Positions 47,064-56,199 of a DNA stretch of 64,000 nt are shown here, piece after piece (the stretch's first letter is position 1; the number at the start of each line of letters is the position of its first letter). The position numbers were made by a program, and so were the translations under genes. Under the pieces are notes generated by a model, which saw only the letters and a program-made list of their open reading frames with translations, was not told the DNA's origin and searched no databases. The DNA lies in contig NC_089825.1 of NCBI RefSeq assembly GCF_035046505.1, positions 2,693,029 through 2,757,028 of the forward strand, written 5' to 3'. Source of the stretch: Tiliqua scincoides (Eukaryota > Chordata > Lepidosauria > Squamata > Scincidae).

Positions 47064-48802
47064 TCATCCCATGGGTCTACCACCAGGCCCCTGTGGAAGG
47101 TGGACAGGGTGTGGGGCAAAAATACGCTTCAGTCCCTTCTTGATCGCCTTCTTGAGCTTCCTCTTGAGTTTGCGAAAGCCGCCCCTCCGAACACGGATGT
47201 GCTAGAGATTGAGAAAGACAGAGCAGGAGAAAGAAGTGGGTCAGTTGGACGCCTGGGGCCTGTGTTTGCAAGCAGCTTCAAAGACTGAGCAAAATACAAG
47301 GGACCTGCCTTGATGGTACTGAGCTGTGAATGGGCCATGCAGCTTGGTGCAATCTACCTGACAGCTGGGAGCTCTCTGGTTGGAGACACACACACACCCC
47401 AATTCGCAGCCCCTTACAGTATAGAGCAGTGTCCTTCAATCTTGGGGTCAGGACACAAATGGGATCACGAAGCCTCAGTTGTGGGGTTGTGGCAACATCC
47501 AGGAATGAAAAAGGTTGAAGTCCACTGGACGGGGGGGGGGGGGCAATCTGGTGTGCTTTTGCACATGTGAGTACTGCAAAAAAATCTAGGTACTAGGAAG
47601 ACAGAGGCAACAATGCCTTTCCCTTATCTTCAGTGACATTTCCGCTGCCCAGGTTCACTTATGGATAAACTTACCTCTTCAGCTGTGGTGTCACAATCCA
47701 GCTGGATAACATGCGCCCCTTGCTCGACCGCCAAGGTGCCAGAGCACGTCTGCACTCGCTGTGGGAGAGAAGAGGACAAAGCAGCCACTCAGGGGTTTGC
47801 CTTGCTTAGCTCCATGTCACCAGCTGATTTCTGCTGACCAAAGCCAGGTCCTCCTGGCACTCGAGGTGGCATGCAAAAGGCTGCCTCCCCTCCCACACCC
47901 TGGGCTGAAGAAGAAAGAGAGGGGCAGAGAGGAAGTGGGAGGATAGGTCTGTGAAGCCGGGCAAGGGCATCTCCAGCCCTCAAGCCCACCACCCCTTTCC
48001 TCCACACTTCCTCTTCTGCTCCCCCCCCTCTTTTCCAATACATGGAGGAGGAGGAGTGGAGGAGGGCAGGCAGGCAAAGGTGGGGGGCACCCCCTGCCAG
48101 CCTACTGCCCAATTGCTTCTGCCAACCTCCTGGATGGACTGGACCTGATAAAGGTGCAAGAGTTTGCCAGGCTGGTTTTGTTCTGCTAGTTGGCCACAGT
48201 CCCCTATAAACACACACACACTCGCATATCGGTGTGCACAACCATATCAGGTGCTTCAGAAGCAGTTGCATCTATTATCTTCCTGATCCTCATGCATATA
48301 AGGCAGACCTTGACTTGCATTGCTTTGCTCTCTCAACCACTTTCAATTATAGTCACATTTCAAATTTTGTCCGTGTGCTTTTCTCTTTCATATTTCATCC
48401 AACCGTCCATGGCATTCAGTGATCTGCTTATGCGCATTTTCCTTTTATTTCTGCTCATTTAGATTTTGCACTCATTCAAATGTGTTCTATAGTTTGTTAC
48501 TTATGTTTTTCACTGGCCAGAATAAATTTGCAAGCTAAATAAGGCTCTGCTTTGAGATTCATCCATTTTTGACTTTTGTCCCTGACCAGGTGCAACTGCA
48601 AGGGATTGCTCCATATAGTTTGAGGTACACTATACACCTCTTGACTTCTGTTCCAGAGCAGGGCTTGTGTCCCATCTTGGGTTGCATTGGTCTGCTTCCC
48701 ACCACTCTACTGCTCTTTGTTGCGTCAAGTGCCACCTGAGACCACCGTTTCACCTTTTCAGTGTCACCTCTGGCTCTACAAGAGGACCCTATTCCAAGGT
48801 GG

Positions 48803-48859
<57 letters not shown>

Positions 48860-50497
48860 CACCCCGTTGTCCATGAAGCCACATTCTTGCAGACTGGGAA
48901 GTTCTTTGGCTGGGCAAGTGGTCTCTTTCACTGTGAATTCCAACTCCTGAACCCCTTGACTCAAAGGATTCTAATAATAATAAAAAATACTGTAGTTAGC
49001 ACTCGCAGAGCCCTTCACATGAATTACCTTCAAGTAATCTTTACAATAACCTTGTAAGCTAAGTATTATTAACCCCATAATGCAGATGGGAAAGGCTGAG
49101 CTTGAGAGCCCTGCCTTTCCAAAGGCCACCAGTTCACAGCAGAGCTGAGATTTGAACTAGGGAAAATCTGATTCACAGTTCAGTCTCTTTGAGCATAACC
49201 TAAAGAATGTGCAAGGAATGTTTGCCCCCCAATTTTTAGTAATTTTCTTTAAATTAATAAGTTTATTGTGAATTTTATTTCATTCTAATTGTTATTTATT
49301 AAATTAATATGGATGCAGAATGGCACCAAACAAGGGCAGGGTGGTCTAGGGAGCATTCAGCTCTTAAACACCCCGCCCCCCATTATAAATTGTCTTACAG
49401 TTCCTTTAGTATCTCAAAATTGCTTTTTGGTCAACAGGCACTAGCTGTTCTATTAGTCCTGTGAAAAGACAAGAGAGTCTCTGATCAGGTGTAGAGTGCA
49501 ACTCTTTCTCGTCAGACAAGCATCAACTGTGGCTGGACTTTATTTTTTCTTTTCAACAAAAGTCCTTGTGGTCCACCCATGTGTGTTAAATTTATAGAGC
49601 AAGAATGCACACCTGGGAAATTGTAGTGGTTAAGGCATGTCTAATTTGCACTCTTCCTTCAGAATGTAAGACAGGGCCGTACTGGTTGTCAGATCTATTT
49701 ACTTTCATTTATATCCAGCTTTTCAGTAATAAAACAGCTCACAACAATGGCATAGCTAGAGGGGGAGCCAGCACCACGTTTTGCAGGGAGCGTCACCAGA
49801 GTGTGCAAGCAGCCCCCCCCCTCCCCTTCTGAGCCATTCTGGGCAGGGGAAGCAAAACAGAGGTGAATGTTTTGCTCCTCTGCCTGGAATGGCTCTGAAG
49901 GGGAGGGGGAGGGCTTGCATGCAGTTTGCATGCTGCGGTGAGGCTCCCTGCAAAACTTAGTGCTTTGCAACTCCTCTAGCTATGCCACTGGCTTCCTCAT
50001 CTGTGGGAGTAAGCCTCGTCTCAGAAAGGAGGGAGTCAGTTGTCTTTCTATCTTTAAAAAACAATTACACAGCCTTTCCTCTCTGGATGGAGAGCCCAAA
50101 GCCACTTACAATTGGGGCAGTGGTATCCGTAAAAGAGCAATAAAACACACCTGTAAGACCAGTCAAATAATAAAACAATAGAACAATGAACAACAGTGAA
50201 AAACCCACTGACTGACTTTTCCCGGGTCTTGAAACATGGCTGAGCTGGAACTCAAAGCCAGGACCAACACTACCTGTTGGCTCTGACAACCAGTTCCCAA
50301 CATGCACATACCCACTCTGGCTGGGGCTTGGCTTCCAGGAGCCGGAAAGCAAAGCCCGTCTCCGACTCTTGATTGTAGAGGTCAACAGCCAAGGTGAGAG
50401 CCTCCTCGTAGCTCACTGCCTCTCGTGGAGGAGCCAGCGCCGTGGCTGCCACCACAATACCAAGCAGCAGAAGGGCTCGCCAGGGATAGCTCTCCAT
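47064..50497 (-). CDS. Cathelicidin precursor, copy 2 of tandem pair
   Basis: Four phase-0 coding exons on the minus strand: 50312-50497 (62 codons), 48863-48970 (36), 47675-47758 (28), 47064-47201 (45 plus stop), in total 171 residues. Exon 1 is nearly the same as in copy 1 (LLLLGIVVAATALAPP, VDLYNQE, FAFRLLEAKPQPEW). Cathelin cysteines are in ETTCPAK, LQECGF, VQTCSG and QLDCDT. Exon 4 starts HIRVRRGG and continues FRKLKRKLKKAIKKGLKRIF, a typical amphipathic cationic helix, then a proline/glycine-rich tail ending GGRPMG. The terminal exon has 7 Arg, 8 Lys and no acidic residue, about +15. Elastase-type cleavage after HIRV is possible, judging from other cathelicidins. Exon 2 is hemmed by microsatellites at both splice sites. 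Introns are 1341, 1104 and 473 bp. The coding region is intact. It is a tandem duplicate of the gene at 41.6-43.7 kb, with exons 1-3 closer than exon 4. Confidence 0.94.
47427..47527. mobile_element. Short hAT-like element
   Basis: Ends CAGTGTCCTTCAATCTT and AAGGTTGAAGTCCACTG are inverted repeats; 101 bp. No target duplication detected. In intron 3 of cathelicidin copy 2. Confidence 0.6.
48805..48857. repeat. (GA)26 microsatellite at the donor of cathelicidin copy 2 exon 2
   Basis: On the gene strand it is a CT run that begins just after the donor GTGAGC at 48862-48857. Confidence 0.97.
49748..49991. mobile_element. Palindromic GTAGC-family element in cathelicidin intron 1
   Basis: AATGGCATAGCTAGAGGGGG and CTCCTCTAGCTATGCCACTG form the ends; GAGCCATTCTGGGCAG is mirrored inside by CTGCCTGGAATGGCTC. 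Confidence 0.75.
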
Positions 50498-50870
50498 CCT
50501 CAGTGGCAGATGTGATGTTTCCACCCCAAGAAAGGCCCCTCTTATATGTTGCCTTGCCTAAGTATTCAGGACCAGGCGCACATGTGACTCATGAGATAAA
50601 CCCTCATGAAACTTCCTCGAGGGTCTTCCCCATCTCCCACAATGGCAATGAAGTGCTTGTTGGCCCACACACCAGAGCAGCAAGCAGAACAGAGAGGTGG
50701 GAGGGGGAATTCCCAATCCGAAATAACAAAGAAATCATAATTCAGGGTTGGGGAAAATGTGCAGAACTTCAGTGATGGAGCAATACGTTGCTTCAGGTCC
50801 AAAATTCCAGAGTGGACATCTTTGGTTGGTTGCCTCATCACCAGCTGTGATTTCTGATTTCCCCGCATGA
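50498..50870 (-). promoter_or_regulatory. Promoter of cathelicidin copy 2: TATA box and AP-1 site
   Basis: CATATAAG lies on the minus strand at 50548-50541, about 45 bp before the start codon, and TGACTCA at 50585-50591. Spacing between the two elements (about 40 bp) is the same as in the other cathelicidin promoter, and the flanking sequence aligns over some 350 bp. Confidence 0.65.
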
Positions 50871-51399
50871 AGAGGGAACTGAATGTACCCTGTCCTCCTC
50901 CCCAGGCAGGGTTTCCATGAGAGGGGTGTGCTCCACTGGTGAGGCCTTCTTGGCTCCAGGGAAAGGGGGGGTAGGATCAAAGAACTGGCTGCTGGCCCAG
51001 CAACTGGGATCCCCAACCAGGCCTCAGAGTTTAGCAGTGGAGAGGGGGCTGCCTGACCCTTCAGGTAGCCTGTCCAGAGACCTCTTATCACCAGCACTGA
51101 GTACCTAATCCTGTCCTGGACCCTCCCCTTCCTGGGCTATCTCTCCCCCATCCCTGGCTTTACCCGGTCCAGTTCCATGGCTGTCTGTCCCTGCATTGCC
51201 TTATCCTGTGAAGAGCAGCCAACCCTCTGCCTTGATGACCCAGAGGACGTTAGGAAGACCAGACATGCAGCCATGCATTGGCTGTATGGTGCTGGTGGCT
51301 GCTCCCCACCAGGGTTGTGTTGGAGTCCCAGAGAGGGTGGGGTAAGTTCAGAAGCGGATAGTGAGGAACACAGAAAAAGATCTATGTGCCTTTAAAAAA

Positions 51400-52986
51400 A
51401 GCAAATGGGAAATTCACTCACATGGCCACAGTGCCAGAAGATTGGAGGATAGCAAATGTCATGCCTATCTTTAAAAACAGAAAGAGGGGGGACCCAGGAA
51501 ACTATAGGCCGGTCAGCCTAACATCCATACCGGGTAAGATGGTGGAATGCCTCATCAAAGACAGAATCTCAAAACACATAGACGAACAGGCCTTGCTGAG
51601 GGAGAATCAGCCAGGCTTCTATAAGGGTAAGTCTTGCCTCACAAAACTTTTAGAATTCTTTGAAAAGGTCAACAGGCATGTGGATGCAGGAGAAACCGTA
51701 GACATTATATATCTGGACTTTCAGAAGGCGTTTGACACGGTCCCTCAGCAAAGGCTACTGGAAAAACTCCACAGTCAGGGAATTAGAGGACAGGTCCTCT
51801 CATAGACTGAGAACTGGTTGAAGACCAGGAAACAGAGAGTGGGTATCAATGGGCAATTTTCACAGTGGAAAGAGGTGAAAAGCGGTGTGCCCCAGGGATC
51901 TGTCCTGGGACCGGTGCTTTTCAACCTCTTCATAAATGACCTGGAAACGGGTGAGCAGTGAGGTTGCAAAGTTTGCAGACGACACCAAACTTTTCCGAGT
52001 GGTGAAGACCAGAAGTGATTGTGAGGAGCTCCAGAAGGATCTCTCCAAACTGGCAGAATGGGCAACAAAATGGCAGATGCGCTTCAATGTCAGTAAGTGT
52101 AAGGTCATGCACATTGGGGTAAAAATTCAAAACTTTAGATATAGGCTGATGGGTTCTGAGCTGTTTGTGACAGATCAGGAGAGAGATCTTGGGGTGGTGG
52201 TGGACAGGTCGATGAAAGTGTCGACCCAATGTGCGGCGGCAGTGAAGAAGGCCAATTCTATGCTTGGGATCATTAGGAAGGGTATTGAGAACAAAACGGC
52301 TAATATTATAATGCCGTTGTACAAATCAATGGTAAGGCCACACCTGGAGTATTGTGTCCAGTTCTGGTCACCACATCTCAAAAAAGACATAGTGGAAATG
52401 GAAAAGGTGCAAAAGAGAGCGACTAAGATGATTACGGGGCTGGGGCACCTTCCTTACGAGGAAAGGCTATGGTGTTTGGGCCTCTTCAGCCTAGAAAAGA
52501 GACGCCTGAGGGGGGACATGATTGAGACATACAAAATTATGCAGGGGATGGACAGAGTGGATAGGGAGATGCTCTTTACACTCTCACATAATACCAGAAC
52601 CAGGGGACATCCACTAAAATTGAGTGCTGGGAGAGTTAGAACAGACAAAAGAAAATATTTTTTTACTCAGTGTGTGGTTGGTCTGTGGAACTCCTTGCCA
52701 CAGGATGTGGTGACAGCATCTGGCCTGGACACCTTTAAAAGGGGATTGGACAAGTTTCTGGAGGAAAAATCCATTATGGGTTGCAAGCCATGATGCGTAT
52801 GCGCAACCTCCTGATTTTAGAAATGGGCTATGTCAGAATGCCAGACACAAGGGAGGGCACCAGGATGCAGGTCTCTTGTTGCCTGGTGTGCTCCCTGGGG
52901 CATTTGGTGGGCCGCTGTGAGATACAGGAAGCTGGACTAGATGGGTCTATGGCCTGATCCAGTGGGGCTGTTCATATGTTCTTATG
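51400..52986 (+). mobile_element. CR1-type LINE, 5'-truncated, reverse transcriptase and 3' end
   Basis: The element encodes the reverse-transcriptase part of a CR1/L3-clade ORF2. From about 51431: PEDWRIANVMPIFKNRK, NYRPVSLTSIPGKMVE, DIIYLDFQKAFDTVPQQ, then [20 protein letters not shown] and the catalytic FADDTKLF, followed by the long C-terminal part (HLEYCVQFWSPHLKKD, LGLFSLEKRRLRGDMIETYK) to about 52790. One in-frame stop (TAG at 51803) and one frame change near 51950 are seen. The 3' end has the short direct repeats typical of CR1 (TGTTCATATGTTCTTATG). It is the youngest-looking LINE in the window and the parent type of the short tails listed below. The 5' boundary is approximate. Confidence 0.88.
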
Positions 52987-53769
52987 ACCAGCAGCACAGG
53001 CATTGCCAACTTCAGGGCTGTGGGATTCTCCAGGGCACCAGTTGAGCAGCAGCATGTTAAGAGATGCGCCCCAAACCCAGTTATACAGGAGTGCATCTCT
53101 CAGATTTTGCACAGTAGTGTTCGACCCAAGACTTGCCCCCAGCACCCTTTATGACATTATTACAGGAGATTCTGGGACGCACCTCTCAGATCACACAGCC
53201 CACAGCGTGACAACCCACTGAATTCCTCATGAATATTGGCTGGGGAGGCAAAGAGTCAGCATGTAACTAGTTTGTTAAAAGTCCAAAACGAAACCAATTA
53301 AACAACGTGGGAAAAGGAAGATGGGCAGTAAATGTAGGAGGCAGGTGGAAAATGCTTGAGCTTGGCTGGAAAGCACAAAAGTTTCCACTAAGTGGGATGT
53401 AGTAACTGGTAGTGTCCAGCAGATGGAGCTGGGATACTATTCAAGTCCAACACACACACACTTGACTTGCTGCTTTAAACCTGGTGAAGTTTGCGCAATC
53501 AGCAACTAGTGGGGAGTGAATCCACTGCCCCCTCTGCTCATACATGCACCCCTTCCACAGAGGGTGGGTGTGTGAAAGAGCCACACACCTCCATCCCCCT
53601 TACAAAGTGCTTGCCATGCAGTCTCCTTGGTCCGTGCTTCTTTTGTTTGCTGCTTGAAAACATGGTGCTGTTCTTCCCGCGATGTCCTAAACAACATCAT
53701 GTCTGCCCCACTGTGGGAAACCAAGATCATGGCTGCTACCAGCTGCCTGGTGCCCAGAGGTCTGGGCAG

Positions 53770-54149
53770 GAGGTCTGGCTCAGTTGGTAGAGCTGCCGCC
53801 TTGTATGCCTGAAGATCTGAGGCTGCCAGTTCGAAACAACCAGGAGTACCCAAGAACTGACGACATGCTGATATACTGATGAGCTGACCCTACCCTTGGT
53901 GGCAGAGGGGAGTTGCTGTCAAGTGGCGCGTGGGAGGCGAAGGGCCAGAGAGAGGCCAGACCGGGAAGGAATCCAGCAGGAACGAGGAGTTCTACGAAAG
54001 ACTAGAACTATTCAATTGTAAAAATCCCTATGGGGGTTTAGAACAGCCTGCCTATGTAAACCGCCTTGGATTAAAGTCTGAGGAGACATCTGACGACCAA
54101 AGAAAGGCGGTCTATAAATACATGTATAAATAAATAAATAAATAAATAA
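53770..54149 (+). mobile_element. tRNA-derived SINE
   Basis: Box A TGGCTCAGTTGG at 53776-53787 and a box B-like CAGTTCGAAACAACC near 53827 give the tRNA-like head. The body ends with CCGCCTTGGATTAAAGTCTG, AAAGGCGGTCTATAAATAC and an (AAAT)n tail. Family name not assigned. Confidence 0.8.
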
Positions 54150-54450
54150 GAGGAGCACTGAGAATATGTCTGTCTGCTGCAGGGCACAGGACAGGCATCA
54201 ACAGGCCTCAGTGGGGTCCTGGGGCTGCCGGACGATTCTGCCTGCTCACACCAGGCCTGGTGACATTTCACAACTCAAGTGTGCGCAACTGCCAATTCCA
54301 GCCAATTTCACCCTGCCCTGTACCTGCATTTTTCAGAAATCCTAAGAAAATTAACTCTGAAACAAATGGCCATTTATAGCCTAAAATTACTTTAATATTA
54401 ACTGCAACAGCTTTCCAGAAATTCTCAGAATGTTTACGCGACCACGAAGC

Positions 54451-54895
54451 CAGGGCTGGCCAGAGGTCACCTGAGGAGGCCCTCCAAGGCTGGCCTCCTT
54501 ACCCAGCGATGCGCCAGCCTCTGCTCCTCCCACTTTGCAGTGTTCTAGCTCAGCACTGCCCTTCCCTCCACACTTCCTCCTCTGTCTCCATCTTCCTTTT
54601 CCAATGCAAAGAGTCAAGGGAGCAGTGGAGGCACGATGGTGGACAGAGATGGCCAACCCCAGTGTCCTTTCAGCTGTGCAGCCCTGCAGCCTGAAGACGA
54701 GCAAAGCCAAGCTCTGCACAACTCAGAGCTGGAAGTCAGGCGAGGACATGTGACATCAATTAAGGTGTGTCCAGAAACCCTGCTGAGCTACTGTGCAGCT
54801 GAGCAGACCCCTTAGGGGGCATATAGTGGGCTAGCCCCACCAATCTACTGCCTGAGGTGACACCTCCCGTTGGCCTCATGGATAGGCCAGCCCTG
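54451..54895. mobile_element. hAT-like element adjoining the cathelicidin promoter relic
   Basis: Ends CAGGGCTGGCCAGAGGTCAC and GGATAGGCCAGCCCTG are inverted repeats over about 11 bp, with further pairing inside (CACCTGAGG / CTGAGGTGACACC). Flanks ACCACGAAGC and ACCAGAAGC look like a decayed target duplication. Confidence 0.65.
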
Positions 54896-55015
54896 ACCAG
54901 AAGCTGGATAAGTGAACCATGAGATAAACTCTCATGCAAACTTTCCCCAAGAGATTTCCGTCTCCGACAGTGACAGTGAAATGCTTATTGGGCAAGAGAG
55001 CTCAGCAAATAACAA
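54896..55015 (-). pseudogene. Relic of a third cathelicidin promoter
   Basis: This stretch aligns with the 5' flanks of the two cathelicidins. It shares ATGAGATAAAC(C/T)CTCATG with copy 2, followed by the region around CTTCCCCATCTCC / TTTCCGTCTCCGACAG, then GAA(A/G)TGCTT(A/G)TTGG. The AP-1 core is lost (TGAACCA in place of TGACTCA). No exon 1 is found on the gene side, where a 445 bp hAT-like element (54451-54895) directly adjoins the relic. The simplest reading is a third tandem copy whose body was deleted or has decayed. Confidence 0.6.
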
Positions 55016-55084
55016 TTGGGGAAGCAGGAGGAATTTCCTAAGCTCAATGTTTGCTCAAGTAACAATGGAATTGAAAGAACCCAG

Positions 55085-55290
55085 AGGGCTGGAAGGAAGC
55101 CAACATAACATGAATATTTTAAAAAGGACCCTGGAGGGATCCAAGGAACTTCAGGTCGGTCAGTTTGGACTCCAGTTCCAGGTAAATTGGTGAAAAGCAG
55201 AATTAAAAAATCTCACAGTCGAGGGAGGTAAGGAGTGGGTCCCTCAAGGATCTGTCTTGGGAAGGTGCTTTTTTTCATAAACAATCTAAA
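55085..55290 (+). mobile_element. Old CR1-type reverse-transcriptase piece
   Basis: GGTCCCTCAAGGATCTGTCT corresponds to the VPQGSVLG motif, and the preceding 110 bp resembles the LTSIPGK segment. It abuts the hAT-like element at 55292. Confidence 0.5.
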
Positions 55291-55291
55291 G

Positions 55292-55644
55292 CAGTGTTTC
55301 TCAAACTGTGGGTTGGGACCCACTAGGTGGGTTGTGAGCCAATTTCAGGTGGGTCCCCATTCATTTCAATATTTTATTTTTAATATATTAGACTTGATTA
55401 GGCTTAATGCTCCCATATATGTGACTGCATCTGGGAAATGTTACAGAACTGTACTTTTAACAGATTACTACGTATATGCTTTTCACAATGATAGTCAATG
55501 GGACTTACTCCTGGGTAAGTGTCGGTAGAATTGCAACCAGAATTGTCAAAGCTCTTCTTGCTTGATGATGTCACTTCCTGTCATGATATAACTTCCGGTG
55601 GGTCCTAACAGATTCTAAAAAGGGGGTCCCAGTGCTAACCACTG
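55292..55644. mobile_element. hAT-like element, 353 bp
   Basis: Ends CAGTGTTTCTCAAACTG and TGCTAACCACTG; the body has GGGTTGGGACCCACTAGGTG and GGTGGGTCC repeats. Flanks ATCTAAAG and ATATAGAG match at 6 of 8 positions. Confidence 0.75.
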
Positions 55645-55778
55645 ATATAGAGTTAGGGGGAACAGCAAGATCACCAGAACTAGACCAGAACTCACCCAGC
55701 ACTCTTAGCCTTGAGGTTCTGTGAAGTCCATCTGATTGGTCTAGTATGACCACTTAGGCATCCAGTGAGACTACTTAC

Positions 55779-56196
55779 AGTGCAATCCTGAGAATGACTT
55801 AGGCTGGCACAAGTCCCTTGCGCCAGCTTAGGAGGGTTGCAAACATGCCGTAAAGCATGTGTGTGCCTCCTCGTGAGTCGGCTAAGCCGGCATGTGGAGG
55901 CGCACCGGCCTACAGAGGCTGACAAAAGCTTCCGCATCGACGGAGGCACCAAGCTTTGTGGGTGGGTAGGAGGCGGGGCTGGGATCCGGCAGTTATGCTG
56001 GATCCCAACCCCCATTCCCCAGGAGCTCAGAGCGGCTTCAAGCCCCTTCACTCTCCTCAGAAGATGGCTCAAATCCAAGGAGATCCATGGGGCCAGGGTG
56101 GCTCTGGCTGAGCCACTTTGAGCACCTATCCTGCACTGGATACAGCACAAGCCTCTTGGTTTGCCTGTTCCAGCGCAGGATAGGATTGCGCCCTTA
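55779..56196. mobile_element. Larger element related to the GGGCCCAATCC family
   Basis: CAGTGCAATCCTGAGAATG and GGATAGGATTGCGCCCTTA mark the ends; shared internal blocks with 7924-8451 include GGCACAAGTCCCTTGCGCCAG, in part, and GCCGTAAAGCA. Confidence 0.55.
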
Positions 56197-56199
56197 GGC

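Noticed and set aside
48687-48950. Protein with an Arg-Glu repeat
   Set aside because: It is the translation of the GA microsatellite and of the wrong strand of a cathelicidin exon.
53776-53838. Functional tRNA gene
   Set aside because: Boxes A and B are there, but no clover-leaf can be completed, and it is followed by a SINE body and an AAAT tail.
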